A stretch of 64,000 nucleotides of DNA from Beijerinckiaceae bacterium (GTDB lineage: Bacteria; Pseudomonadota; Alphaproteobacteria; Rhizobiales; Beijerinckiaceae), in NCBI GenBank assembly GCA_947478405.1, contig CANJVX010000002.1:124001-188000 (forward strand), written 5' to 3'. A program made the position numbers and the translations under genes. The notes under the pieces are model-generated. The model did not search any database. It worked only from the letters and a program-made list of their open reading frames with translations, and was not told where the DNA came from. This document shows positions 11,050-21,265 of the stretch, one piece after another. Numbering within the stretch: the first letter of the stretch is position 1; each line of letters starts with the position of its first letter.

Positions 11050-11948
11050 AAGCCGACTGCCAATTTCAGGCGGAAATTGGCGCGCTCGAAATTGTCGATA
11101 TCCAGCGGGCCAGCGACGCCGCGGGCCTTGCCCGCAATCTGGGGCAGGAAAACAGCATTCAGCAAGACCGTTTCGCTGGCCTTATAGGCAATGGTGGGAC
11201 CAACAAACAGGGCCTGACCATCAAGTTTGCCAAAGAAACCCTTGTTCCACGCCTGATTCCAGCGTGCTTCTCCGCCCACGAACAGCTTGTCATCAATCAC
11301 AGCATAGGCGAGTGCGTTCGAGATTACGCTGTCGGACGTTGACGCCCAGCTACCATCCAGAGCATCTCGCGAACGGCCCGTGGCGAAGTTTGCATTCATC
11401 GCCCAGAAGATTTTCTCAGAAAACGCACGATCAGCCTGCAGTTTAAACTCCGCGCTATAGTTTGCAGCATTCACGCCCGACACGGAATCAACACGGCCCC
11501 ACCGCGGCTCGATACCAAAGGTGACAGCAAAAGGATTGCTTGCGCTGCGTTCGATGAAACGGTGGCGCAGCTCCATCGACAGCCCATCAAAATTATAAGT
11601 GTTGCGATTGTCGTAATCAGTGCTGTTCTTGATATTAGACCAAGCGCCGAAGAGCGAGGCTGCGTAAGTCCAATTGGGCGCGAAGGTACGCGAGAGTTCA
11701 AGCTTATGGGTCAGCACGCGCGAACGCATATCACGACGGCCATAAGAAAAATCATTCTCAAGCGAGAGACCCTTGTCGCCGACATTGCCGACATCGCTGG
11801 AGTTGATGAAACCGAAAATATCGCCACCGGGCACCTCGCCTGCAGCGTCAGAGGCTACTGGCGCGGGCACCTTGGCACCCTTCGGGTCAGCAGCCTGTGC
11901 TGCGCCTGCCAGAAACAGCAGAAAGAGGAAAGAGGACGTCAGCTTCAT
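11046..11948 (-). CDS. Putative outer-membrane beta-barrel/porin-like protein
   Basis: Signal peptide MKLTSSFLFLLFLAGAAQA, alternating amphipathic strands, C-terminal ...ANFRLKLAVGF ending in F. Confidence 0.65.
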   Translation of the reverse strand: MKLTSSFLFLLFLAGAAQAADPKGAKVPAPVASDAAGEVPGGDIFGFINSSDVGNVGDKGLSLENDFSYGRRDMRSRVLTHKLELSRTFAPNWTYAASLFGAWSNIKNSTDYDNRNTYNFDGLSMELRHRFIERSASNPFAVTFGIEPRWGRVDSVSGVNAANYSAEFKLQADRAFSEKIFWAMNANFATGRSRDALDGSWASTSDSVISNALAYAVIDDKLFVGGEARWNQAWNKGFFGKLDGQALFVGPTIAYKASETVLLNAVFLPQIAGKARGVAGPLDIDNFERANFRLKLAVGF

Positions 11949-12084
11949 GTCAAAATCCTTACGTAACGGCAAGAAAAAGCTATCGAATCAATGTGTTGAG
12001 TCTAAGCTTGCCGCGCGTTTTTGTCATGCTGCCGGAACGGCATGGAGTGAGCCCTGAATTTCTAGATTGATCATAAATGAACTG

Positions 12085-13164
12085 TCAAGCAACCGGCCCG
12101 AAGACCAGCACATCGCGCTCGTCAATCGCCAAACGCACGCCCTGCCCCGGATGGAATGCGCGTGCATCGCGCAGGCGTGCATGCAGCTCTTGCTCCAAAC
12201 CCGGCACTTCCAACCGCAAGCGATCGACGCGGCCAAGAAACCTGCGGGCGATAATGCTGGCGCTCACTCCGCCGCGCTCCGTATCGAGGAGAAGCGCCTG
12301 CGGGCGAATGCACACGATACAGGGGCCATCGGCAAGATCGGGAGCCGCGAATGTTCCAAGCGGCGTCGCCACCTGTCCATCCTTAGCGACGGCGTCAATC
12401 TCGTTCAAATCACAAAAGAAGCGCGCGGCAAAAAGGCTCTCTGGCCGGAAATAGAGATCTTCCGCCATGCCCGTCTGGACGATATGGCCCTTGCGCATAA
12501 GCGCAATGCGGTCAGCAATATGCATCGCTTCTTCTGGATCATGGGTTACCACGACGGCAGAGATGCCTTCCTCGCGCAACAGATTGATCGTCTCTTCGCG
12601 AATGCTTTCACGCAGGCGCTGATCGAGATTGGAAAAAGGCTCATCCATCAGGATCACACTGGGACGTGGCGCCAGCGCGCGCGCCAGAGCCACGCGCTGC
12701 TGCTCCCCGCCCGACAACATCTGCGGATACGAATCCGCGTAGTGATCGAGATCAACGCGTTTCAAGCCGCGCATTGCCATATCGCGCGCCTGAGCCTGTG
12801 GCAGATGGCGCAAACCAAACATGACATTTTCTAAAACGCTCATGTGAGGAAAGAGCGCATAATCCTGAAAGACGAGGCCGACGCCGCGCTTCTCCGGCGG
12901 CACGAAAGAATGGGGCCCGGCAACTTCGACACCATCGAGCAGGATTCGCCCTTTTGTCGGCGCTTCGACGCCGGCCGCCAGACGCAGCAAGGTCGTCTTG
13001 CCGCACCCCGAGGCACCGAGCAGGCACAGAATTTCCCCGGGCGCCACAGTGAGCGACACATCCTGCAAGGCATCCACCGCGCCATAGGTCTGGCTGACAT
13101 TCTCGATCACGAGAAAGCCCGCGCAACGTGCGCGCGGCAGGATGGGCATAAAAGCATCAACCAT
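12085..13164 (-). CDS. Ferric iron-type ABC transporter ATP-binding protein (FbpC-like)
   Basis: Walker A LGASGCGKTTLLRL, signature LSGGEQQRVALARAL, Walker B VILMDEPFSNLD; C-terminal TOBE-like domain; operon with Fbp-type permease and SBP. Confidence 0.88.
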   Translation of the reverse strand: MVDAFMPILPRARCAGFLVIENVSQTYGAVDALQDVSLTVAPGEILCLLGASGCGKTTLLRLAAGVEAPTKGRILLDGVEVAGPHSFVPPEKRGVGLVFQDYALFPHMSVLENVMFGLRHLPQAQARDMAMRGLKRVDLDHYADSYPQMLSGGEQQRVALARALAPRPSVILMDEPFSNLDQRLRESIREETINLLREEGISAVVVTHDPEEAMHIADRIALMRKGHIVQTGMAEDLYFRPESLFAARFFCDLNEIDAVAKDGQVATPLGTFAAPDLADGPCIVCIRPQALLLDTERGGVSASIIARRFLGRVDRLRLEVPGLEQELHARLRDARAFHPGQGVRLAIDERDVLVFGPVA

Positions 13165-14860
13165 GAGCAACGACCTCGTGGGCCGGCAGATCCGCACGGG
13201 GCTTGCCGGTCACCTGACTCGTACGCGCCAGCAGGATCATCGGCAAGAGCCCGAAGACAACAATGGCCAGCGCTGCGAGCGAACCATCCTCATAAGTCCC
13301 ACGCGCGGCCTCGCCATAAAGATGGGTCGCCAAAGTCTCGAAGTTCAGCGGGCGCAACAGGAGTGTGGCCGGCAGTTCTTTCATGCAATCAACAAAAACC
13401 AACAGTGCAGCGGAGGCGAGTGCGGGCGAGATAAGAGGCAGATGAATCCGTCGCGAGACACCACCCGCACTTTCTCCCAAAGTGCGCGCCGCATGATCAA
13501 GCGAGAGCGACAGACGCGACAGGCCGCTCTCCACATTGCCAGCCGAAATGGTGAGGAAGCGCGCGACATAGGCATAAATCAGCGCAATGCCACTGGCCGA
13601 CATGACCAATCCGGTCGTCCGCCCCGTCACAAGTTCAGACAATGTGCTGATCGCATCATCCATCAAAGCCAGCGGGCCGAGAAGTCCGATGGCCAGCACT
13701 GTCCCGGGCAACGCATAACCAAGGCTTGCGATCCGCAGGATGGCATCGGTGAAAGCATTGCGCATCAGCCGCGCAGTGAAGGCCAGCGTGAGACCAAGCG
13801 CCAGTGACACAAGCGTCGCCAAAGCAGAAATGAGAATTGTATTGCCGATCTGGCCGATCAAGGACGGGGACAGGCCCGCAAAGCGCAGCCTCGCCACAGC
13901 CTCAACGCACAGATACAAGGCCGGCGCAATAAATCCGATGAGAATGGGTGCTGCACAAAAGAGAAAAGCAGCAAGTGCTTTGCCGCCCGTCAAAAGTTCC
14001 GGCACAAGACGACGCGCACGCTGTGTTGAGCCAGCATAGGATTGGCGCCGGCGCGCAAAGCGCTCAATCAGAATCAGCGCCACGACCAAGGCCAACATGA
14101 TGAGGGCAATTTGCGCAGCACCAGGCAGATTGGAGCGATTCACCCACGTCGAATAGATCGACACGGTCATGGTGCGCACGCCCAGAAATTCGGATGCGCC
14201 AATATCATTCAACGCATCCATGAGCGCGAGCGATGTGCCCACCGCAATGGCGGGCCGCGCCAGTGGCAGAGCCACGCGCCGAAAAACGCCTGTGCGCGTC
14301 GCGCCCAAAGTGCGGCCGACCTCGATCAGATTGGCCATTTGCATGACGAACATGGCACGCGTGGAAAAATAGACATAGGGATAGAGCACAAAGCCAAAGA
14401 GCAGAATGCACCCACCCATCGAGCGAATGTCAGGCAAGATCAGATCACGCGGTGATGACAGGCCCAAAAGAGCACGAAGCGCGCTTTGCACAGGCCCGAT
14501 GGGATGCAGAAGATCGAGATAGGCATAAGCAATAATATAAGTTGGCATGGCGAGCGGCAAAAGCAGCCCCCATTGCAAAACACCACGGCCCGGAAAATCA
14601 TAAGCTGTCACAAGCCAGGCCGCACCCGTGCCAATGGCGATAACAAGCACGCCCGTACCCAGCAGCAAAAGCAACGTGTCGCTGATCGCCTGCGGCAGGA
14701 CATAGGCCACAAGATGTGGCCACAAATCGCCTGACCCTTGTGCCGCCACCATCACCAGCGAAATCACGGGGGCTGCCACAAGAGCCGCCACGAGAATGGA
14801 CACGGCGGGAAATCCCGCCGCTCCTTTCGCGCTTCGCATCAGGGTCTGCAAAATGCTCAA
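13157..14860 (-). CDS. Iron ABC transporter permease (FbpB-like, fused two-domain)
   Basis: 567 aa, two BPD_transp_1 type halves; flanked by FbpA/FbpC-like genes. Confidence 0.9.
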   Translation of the reverse strand: MSILQTLMRSAKGAAGFPAVSILVAALVAAPVISLVMVAAQGSGDLWPHLVAYVLPQAISDTLLLLLGTGVLVIAIGTGAAWLVTAYDFPGRGVLQWGLLLPLAMPTYIIAYAYLDLLHPIGPVQSALRALLGLSSPRDLILPDIRSMGGCILLFGFVLYPYVYFSTRAMFVMQMANLIEVGRTLGATRTGVFRRVALPLARPAIAVGTSLALMDALNDIGASEFLGVRTMTVSIYSTWVNRSNLPGAAQIALIMLALVVALILIERFARRRQSYAGSTQRARRLVPELLTGGKALAAFLFCAAPILIGFIAPALYLCVEAVARLRFAGLSPSLIGQIGNTILISALATLVSLALGLTLAFTARLMRNAFTDAILRIASLGYALPGTVLAIGLLGPLALMDDAISTLSELVTGRTTGLVMSASGIALIYAYVARFLTISAGNVESGLSRLSLSLDHAARTLGESAGGVSRRIHLPLISPALASAALLVFVDCMKELPATLLLRPLNFETLATHLYGEAARGTYEDGSLAALAIVVFGLLPMILLARTSQVTGKPRADLPAHEVVAHG

Positions 14861-15879
14861 TTGTCGAACCCGACGCGATCCATGATCAGGCTGGCCGCCT
14901 TGCGATGCTTGGCAATCTCGGCAATTGCCAATGAATCGGGCTTCAAATTACCCAGCGCTTTGATGATCGGGTGCATTTGCGCGCCAGCCTTCACCGGAAA
15001 TTCGAAATTGTCTTCCGTGTAGATTTTCTGACCTTCATCGGACACGAGGAATTCCATAAACTTCACGGCATTGTCGCGATTGGGCGCATTCTTGGCGACT
15101 GCAGCTCCAGATGCATTTACATGCGTGCTGCCATTGATGAACGTCGGCAAAATCACATTGATCGCCGCACCCCATTTTTCCTGCTCGGGCCCACCCACGC
15201 CAGAGCGCATCAAGCCGACATAATAAGAATTGCCCACACCAATGTCGCAAAGATTGCCAAGAATGTCGCGCGCCACTTCGCGATCCCCGCCCGTGGCCTT
15301 GCGCGCCAGATTGGCCTTCACGCCCTTGGCCCATGTTTCAGCAGCTGCTTCACCATGATGGGCGATGTAAGCTGATAGCAATGCGATGTTATAGGCGTGC
15401 TGGCCCGAACGGATGCAGATCTTGCCCTTCCATTTCGGATCAGCCAAATCTTCATAAGTCATCGCGCTGTCTTTCACGCGATCCTTCGACACATAGATGA
15501 GCCGCCCGCGCAAGGAGAGCGCGAACCAGCGCTTGTCTGCATCACGCAAATTGGCCGGAACAGCGGCTTCCAGCGTCGGTGAGGACACGGGCTGCGTAAT
15601 TCCCTTTTCAACCAGATCGACAAGTTTGGCGATATCCACCGTCATCAGCACATCGGCGGGCGATCGCGCGCCTTCAGCGACCACACGTTCCGCCAATCCA
15701 TCATTCATGAAAACAGCATTGACCTTGATCCCTGTCTTCTTCGTGAAAGCATCTGCCAGAGGCTTCACGAGAGCAGGTTCGCGCACAGTATAAAGATTGA
15801 CCTCTTGCGCCTGCGCCACGCCCGACAGGGCCGCACACAGAACAAGGGCCGAGACAAAAGTCTTTGCGACAATGGACAT
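14857..15879 (-). CDS. Fe(3+) ABC transporter substrate-binding protein (FbpA/FutA-like)
   Basis: Signal peptide; LYTVREPALVKPLADAFTKKTGIKVNAVF; CIRSGQHAYNIALLSAYIAHHGE; NSYYVG Tyr pair typical of FbpA-type iron binders. Confidence 0.9.
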   Translation of the reverse strand: MSIVAKTFVSALVLCAALSGVAQAQEVNLYTVREPALVKPLADAFTKKTGIKVNAVFMNDGLAERVVAEGARSPADVLMTVDIAKLVDLVEKGITQPVSSPTLEAAVPANLRDADKRWFALSLRGRLIYVSKDRVKDSAMTYEDLADPKWKGKICIRSGQHAYNIALLSAYIAHHGEAAAETWAKGVKANLARKATGGDREVARDILGNLCDIGVGNSYYVGLMRSGVGGPEQEKWGAAINVILPTFINGSTHVNASGAAVAKNAPNRDNAVKFMEFLVSDEGQKIYTEDNFEFPVKAGAQMHPIIKALGNLKPDSLAIAEIAKHRKAASLIMDRVGFDN

Positions 15880-16142
15880 TGAAATCTCGCTCCCGTTTCA
15901 GCCGGGGTTCAAGGGCCCGGTGAAAGAAACACTGCCCGTTTGGACAGCACACAGGTTTCGTAACAGCAGCTTGAAAAACTGGTCAACACATATGATTTTT
16001 GATTAGTCCAATTCTAAACTGCAAGAGCTTCGATATTTGCTTCATCCTTGAGCTTGTCGCATGCACGATAGGCTTGCCCCTGCCGGATGAGCCCTTTAGA
16101 GCTGGAGCTTGACCCTCAACCCGTTTGACGGATGGACGATAG

Positions 16143-16946
16143 GTGACTGCGCCCCAAAATCACGCCCATCTGCTGCCCGCCATGGTTCTCGCAGCCCGGC
16201 GTGCGGGCGATATGGCTCTGGCCTGGTACCGACCGGGCGAGCGCACCAGTGCCGGTATTGAGATAAAGGCCGGCGGTTCCCCGGTCACTGAGGCAGATCA
16301 TGCGGCCGACGCCCTCCTGAAGGGTGAACTGGGCACAATCGACCCACAAGCGGGCTGGCTCTCCGAGGAAACAGTCGATACGCCCGAGCGGCTTTCCCGC
16401 GCCCGCCTGTTCATTGTCGACCCGATCGACGGCACCCGCGCCTTCATGGCCGGAGACCCCCGCTGGGCGGTCTCGGTGGCTCTGGTGGAAAATGGCATGC
16501 CCGTGATCGGGGTTTTGCACCTGCCGGCCCTTGGCCTGACGTATACGGCCATGGTAGGCGGCGGTGCCATGCTGGATGGCGCCCCCATCAGGGTTTCCGA
16601 GGCCATGACCCTTGACGGGGCGCGAATAGCCGGGCCCCAGCCCTTGCTGGAACGCTTTGCACGCACAGGGGCAGCCATCTCCCCCCAAGGGAAAGTGCCC
16701 TCGCTGGCCTATCGCATCGCCCTAGTGGCCGCGGGCGAGATCGAAGCCGGGCTTGCCTCGACCAATGCCCATGATTGGGATATAGCGGCGGCCGACCTGA
16801 TCGTTCATGAGGCGGGGGGATTCCTAGCAGATCTGCAAGGCCATCGACCCATCTACAACAAACCGTCAACCAAACACGGCATATTGGCAGCAGGCCCGTT
16901 GCGGTTTCGTGCTGAACTGACCACACGGCTGCAGGCCATGGCCTAA
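16143..16946 (+). CDS. cysQ: 3'(2'),5'-bisphosphate nucleotidase / inositol monophosphatase family (CysQ-like)
   Basis: GSPVTEADHAAD, WLSEET, IVDPIDGTRAF and NAHDWDIAAADLIVHEAGG motifs; GTG start. Confidence 0.82.
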   Translation: MTAPQNHAHLLPAMVLAARRAGDMALAWYRPGERTSAGIEIKAGGSPVTEADHAADALLKGELGTIDPQAGWLSEETVDTPERLSRARLFIVDPIDGTRAFMAGDPRWAVSVALVENGMPVIGVLHLPALGLTYTAMVGGGAMLDGAPIRVSEAMTLDGARIAGPQPLLERFARTGAAISPQGKVPSLAYRIALVAAGEIEAGLASTNAHDWDIAAADLIVHEAGGFLADLQGHRPIYNKPSTKHGILAAGPLRFRAELTTRLQAMA

Positions 16947-17002
16947 CAAACCCATACGAAGGGCGCGCCAGATCGCCCCGCATCAACCCAAATGGATCTG
17001 AC

Positions 17003-17236
17003 ATGACCGAGAATGCACACGAATCGAAACAGCTTTTGCATCTTGTCTTCGGCGGAGAGCTGGAAGGCCTCAACAGTACCGAATTCAAGGATCCATCAAA
17101 GATCGACGTGGTCGGCATTTACCCCAATTATGCGCAGGCCCATTCGGCCTGGAAGTCCAAGGCACAGTCGACCGTCGACAATGCCCAGATGCGCTATTTC
17201 ATCGTGCATCTGCACCGCTTCCTCGATCCGGCCTGA
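17003..17236 (+). CDS. DUF4170 domain-containing protein
   Basis: 77 aa; LHLVFGGELEGL...DVVGIYPNYAQAHSAWKSKAQSTVDNAQMRYFIVHLHRFLDP. Confidence 0.88.
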   Translation: MTENAHESKQLLHLVFGGELEGLNSTEFKDPSKIDVVGIYPNYAQAHSAWKSKAQSTVDNAQMRYFIVHLHRFLDPA

Positions 17237-17266
17237 CGGATTGACGCGCGCCCCAGCCAGACGCCC

Positions 17267-18553
17267 ATGAAAAAGGCGCCCCTTCTCTCGCTCTACAGCG
17301 GCCTGACGTGGCTTTTGACGCCGCTCGCGCCTGTGCTTCTCGATTGGCGCAAAAAACGCGGCAAGGAAGATGCGCGACGTATGGGTGAGCGGCTTGGCCG
17401 CGCTATCATTGCGCGACCCAAGGGCACGCTGGCTTGGCTGCATGGTGCGAGTGTGGGGGAAGCCCTCGCATTATTGCCCCTGGTCGATGCCTTGCGCGCC
17501 AAGGGGCTCAATGTGCTCATCACCACGGGCACTGTCTCATCTGCGCAGATTCTTAGCCAACGCCTGCCGCCGGGCGCGATCCACCAATTCGTGCCGCTAG
17601 ATCTTCCCGCTTGCATGAAGCGCTTTCTTGATCATTGGCGGCCCGATCTCGTCCTTTTGGCGGAAAGCGAAATCTGGCCCAATCTCATTATGGACGTGAC
17701 CGACCGCGCCATTCCGCTGATCATGGTCAATGCGCGCCTGTCGGAACGCTCATTCCAGCGCTGGCAAAAAATGCCGGGCTTTATCTCGGCGCTGCTTAAA
17801 CGGGTCGATCTGTGCCTAGCGCAAACCCGCGACGATGCCGCTCGCCTGATGATGCTGGGCGCCCCGCGCGTGCAAGTGGCCGGCAATCTGAAATTCGACT
17901 CACCCGCCCCGCCCGCTGACAGCACCAAGCTTGCCGAAGTGACGGCCATCATCGGCCCGCGTCCGGTCTGGGTTGCTGCCTCCACCCATTCCGGTGAAGA
18001 AGAAATTGTTCTAGCTGTGCATCGCCATCTCATGCGCCGCTTTCCCGATCTCCTCACCATTATTGTGCCCCGCCATGCGCAACGTGGACTTGGCATTGCC
18101 GAGCTTGCAATGGCCAATGGCATGGAAGCGGGCGTGCGCTCGCGCGGCGATCAACCGGTGGCCGGGCGCGGCATCTATATTGCCGACACGATGGGTGAAC
18201 TCGGGCTCTTCTATCGCGTAGCGAGCCTGATCTACGTCGGCAAATCCATGGTCGCCATGGGCGGGCAAAATCCCATCGAACCAGCCAAGCTAGGCGGCGC
18301 GATATTGCATGGCCCCCATGTCGCCAATTTCACTGAGGTCTATGACACGCTCGATCGCGCGGGTGCTGCCATTATGGTGGCAGATACCGACACGCTGGCG
18401 CGCATGCTTGGCATTCTCATCTCCGATCCCGCAGCCCTCAGGCGCATGGCGCGGGCCGCTGCCGAAGCTGTTGAAAATCTCGGCGGCGCATCATCCCATG
18501 TCATCAAGGCTCTTGAACCTTGGCTTTTACATTTACGGATGGAGCAGCGCTGA
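17267..18553 (+). CDS. waaA: 3-deoxy-D-manno-octulosonic acid transferase
   Basis: 428 aa; WLHGASVGE, ESEIWPNLI and GGQNPIEPAKLGGAILHGPHVANF motifs of KdtA/WaaA. Confidence 0.95.
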   Translation: MKKAPLLSLYSGLTWLLTPLAPVLLDWRKKRGKEDARRMGERLGRAIIARPKGTLAWLHGASVGEALALLPLVDALRAKGLNVLITTGTVSSAQILSQRLPPGAIHQFVPLDLPACMKRFLDHWRPDLVLLAESEIWPNLIMDVTDRAIPLIMVNARLSERSFQRWQKMPGFISALLKRVDLCLAQTRDDAARLMMLGAPRVQVAGNLKFDSPAPPADSTKLAEVTAIIGPRPVWVAASTHSGEEEIVLAVHRHLMRRFPDLLTIIVPRHAQRGLGIAELAMANGMEAGVRSRGDQPVAGRGIYIADTMGELGLFYRVASLIYVGKSMVAMGGQNPIEPAKLGGAILHGPHVANFTEVYDTLDRAGAAIMVADTDTLARMLGILISDPAALRRMARAAAEAVENLGGASSHVIKALEPWLLHLRMEQR

Positions 18554-19551
18554 TGCGCGCGCCGGCGGGATGGTGGCAACAAAAGGCTGGTCTGTCGGCC
18601 CGGCTGCTGCAGCCATTCGGAATGATCTATGGCGCCATCACGGCCGCACGCATGCAGAAGAGCGGTGCGCGTGTCGATGCCAACGTGATCTGCGTCGGTA
18701 ATTTTGTGGCGGGTGGTGCTGGCAAAACGCCCACCGCTTTGGCGCTCGGCAAAACGCTGCAGGCGCAAGGCCGGATAATTGCCTTCCTGTCACGTGGTTT
18801 TGGCGGCGCGCTCGCCTCCACACAACCGTTGCGCGTCGACCCCACGCAACATGGCGCTGCGGATGTGGGCGACGAGCCGCTCTTGCTCGCGCGCCTAGCG
18901 CCCACTTTCATCTGCATTGATCGCGCTGCAGGCGCACACGCGGCCATAGAGACGGGTGCCAACACGATCATCATGGATGACGGATTGCAAAATCCCTCAC
19001 TGATGAAAGATCTGCGCATTGCCGTGGTGGATGGTGAAACGGGAATTGGCAACGGTATGTGCGTGCCAGCGGGTCCGTTACGCGCGCCGATGGCAGCGCA
19101 ATGGCCCCATGTCGAAGCAATTGTCATCCTCGGTGAAGGAGAGGCGGGAGACATCGTCGCCGATCAGGCACGCAGCCACGGCAAACTTGTGGTACGCGCG
19201 CAGCTCAAACCGCAAAATGCCGATGCGATCAAAGGCAAGAATGTCTATGCTTTTGCAGGCATGGGCCGGCCGGAGAAATTTTTTCACACCTTGCGCAAGC
19301 ACGGCGCGATCATCTCCGCAGCACAGGACTTTGCTGATCACCATCCCTATTCGCTCCAAGAGCTGGAGCAGATCCGCATCTTGTCGCGCGCCGATACGCG
19401 CGATGCGCAGACCCTTGTAACGACAGAAAAAGATGCCATGCGCATTCCATCGGGCGCTTTGCCTGGCCTTGTCGTTCTGCGGGTTGAACTGGAATTTGAC
19501 GATCCCTCAGCGCTAGACGCGCTGATTGCCGCAAAACTCAGCCACGGATAA
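18553..19551 (+). CDS. lpxK: Tetraacyldisaccharide 4'-kinase
   Basis: VGNFVAGGAGKTPTALAL P-loop, IIMDDGLQNPSLMKD; ATG overlaps the waaA stop (TGATG). Confidence 0.95.
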   Translation: MRAPAGWWQQKAGLSARLLQPFGMIYGAITAARMQKSGARVDANVICVGNFVAGGAGKTPTALALGKTLQAQGRIIAFLSRGFGGALASTQPLRVDPTQHGAADVGDEPLLLARLAPTFICIDRAAGAHAAIETGANTIIMDDGLQNPSLMKDLRIAVVDGETGIGNGMCVPAGPLRAPMAAQWPHVEAIVILGEGEAGDIVADQARSHGKLVVRAQLKPQNADAIKGKNVYAFAGMGRPEKFFHTLRKHGAIISAAQDFADHHPYSLQELEQIRILSRADTRDAQTLVTTEKDAMRIPSGALPGLVVLRVELEFDDPSALDALIAAKLSHG

Positions 19552-19756
19552 TGCCGAGCTGCTTGAGTTTGGCTTCGGGCGAGGCATAGGCCTCCTGCCG
19601 GTCGACATCCCAATAGCGTAGCTCGTCGACGGGTATCTGCTCGCTGGTCACCGCACAACGTACGAAACTGCCCGGACGCAAGACGCGGAAATCCCCATCG
19701 AGAAACTCGATCTGGGCCTCACCGGCTGGCATGGGACTGCGCTCGAACCTGTTCAT
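19538..19756 (-). CDS. DUF2093 domain-containing protein
   Basis: 72 aa; IEFLDGDFRVLRPGSFVRCAVTSEQIPVDELRYWDVDRQEAYASPE. Confidence 0.88.
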   Translation of the reverse strand: MNRFERSPMPAGEAQIEFLDGDFRVLRPGSFVRCAVTSEQIPVDELRYWDVDRQEAYASPEAKLKQLGIIRG

Positions 19757-19807
19757 CCCTCGTGATTAGCGCGAAACAGAGGCTTTTTCCACCAAAAAAC
19801 CGGGCCC

Positions 19808-21262
19808 TCAAAGCGCCCCGGCCTGTTCCAAGGGATCCAGCTCTTGGGTAATTTCATTGGTGGCGGCAGGCAGGCGCACCACCGTCACCGTGCAGGGCGC
19901 TTCAGCCACGACCTTGGTGGAGGTGGACCCCAGATAGCGGCGCAAATTCGACTGACCCCGCGCGCAGATGAGGATCTGGTCCACATTGTTCGACTTGGCG
20001 AAGTCAATCAGAGCCGCGCCCGGATCAGGAGATTCCAACACATGGAATGTCACAGCGCCCACCCCAAGACCCAGCGGGCGCGCCCATTCCTTCAATTCCA
20101 CCAAACGCGTCACATGAATATTGCGCCCCTGATCATCGCGCGAATAATTCAGACCGATGCGATTGAGCTTGAGCACATTCACGCAAGCCAACCGCGCGCC
20201 GGGCACGAAATACAGCACACGCGCGGCCTCGCGCCGCAAGGCAGCGGCGAGCTGCTCCATGCCCTCGCTCAAATCAACGGCAGCCAGCACAATGGGCGCC
20301 GTCGTCACCGGACGCTCCGTCACGTGCTGCACCTGTTCGGTATCGAGCGCGGCGGAGCGGAAACGGCGTTGCAGCGTGGTGAGAAAGCCCGAGCGCTCAA
20401 TGCGCGTCGCGCGCTCCGTGAGACAAATTTCTTCGGGATGCTGCAAATCAAACAGCAATTGTGCGGCGGTGGGATAACGATTTGCCGCCTGCGGCTCCAG
20501 ACAGCGCAAAATGATTTCTTGCAGCCACGCTGGCACAGCCGGATTCAGTTTGCGCGGCGGCACAGGATCACGCCACAGGCGTGCACGCAAAGAGCGGTTG
20601 AATTTCGGAATTCCCCATGGGCGCACTTTGGTCGCAAAATGATAGAGCAGCACACCGAGTGAAAAAATATCAGAGCGCGGATCGGTGCGATTGTGCAGCA
20701 CTTGCTCAGGCGAAATATAGGGCCCCGTGCCCATCGGTATGTGGAATTCTTCTTCCAGAAGATCAGGCAGCAACAGATGGCGCGACAGGCCAAAATCAAT
20801 CAGCGCCGCCTCGCCACTCTCGCGCAACATGATGTTGGATGGCTTGATATCCAGATGCAAAACATTCTGGCGATGCAGATCGACCAGAGCCGCGGCAATT
20901 TTGGCGCCAATCTGCGCCACGCGCTCGGGCGCCAGCGGAGCTTCATCCAGAAGCTTCAGCAGGTTCGTGCCCTGAATATATTCCATCACCACATAGGGCT
21001 GTTCGGCGATGGATTTGACGGCAATGGTCTTGGGCACATGCACGCCGGACAGGCGCGGCAAGATCATCGCTTCCATCTCGAACCCGACGATAATGGTGGC
21101 ATCCTCACCATCAAGAATGGTGGGGACTTTCATGACAATCGGACATTCAATGCGAGGCTTGGTCACACGCCAGAGTGAGGCCATGCCACCGGAATGGATT
21201 TTATCGCCGATGGTAAATCCATCGAGAATTGCGCCTGTCTGAAGCTGCTGACGCGCTGCCAT
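19808..21262 (-). CDS. Bifunctional serine/threonine protein kinase / universal stress protein domain
   Basis: Kinase: GGMASLWRV, VMK lysine, HLDIKPSNIML, DFGLS, SPEQ, SDIFSLGVLLY. C-terminal USP-like domain: ...ILICARGQSNLRRYLGSTSTKVVAEAPCTVTVVR. Confidence 0.9.
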   Translation of the reverse strand: MAARQQLQTGAILDGFTIGDKIHSGGMASLWRVTKPRIECPIVMKVPTILDGEDATIIVGFEMEAMILPRLSGVHVPKTIAVKSIAEQPYVVMEYIQGTNLLKLLDEAPLAPERVAQIGAKIAAALVDLHRQNVLHLDIKPSNIMLRESGEAALIDFGLSRHLLLPDLLEEEFHIPMGTGPYISPEQVLHNRTDPRSDIFSLGVLLYHFATKVRPWGIPKFNRSLRARLWRDPVPPRKLNPAVPAWLQEIILRCLEPQAANRYPTAAQLLFDLQHPEEICLTERATRIERSGFLTTLQRRFRSAALDTEQVQHVTERPVTTAPIVLAAVDLSEGMEQLAAALRREAARVLYFVPGARLACVNVLKLNRIGLNYSRDDQGRNIHVTRLVELKEWARPLGLGVGAVTFHVLESPDPGAALIDFAKSNNVDQILICARGQSNLRRYLGSTSTKVVAEAPCTVTVVRLPAATNEITQELDPLEQAGAL

Positions 21263-21265
21263 AAC

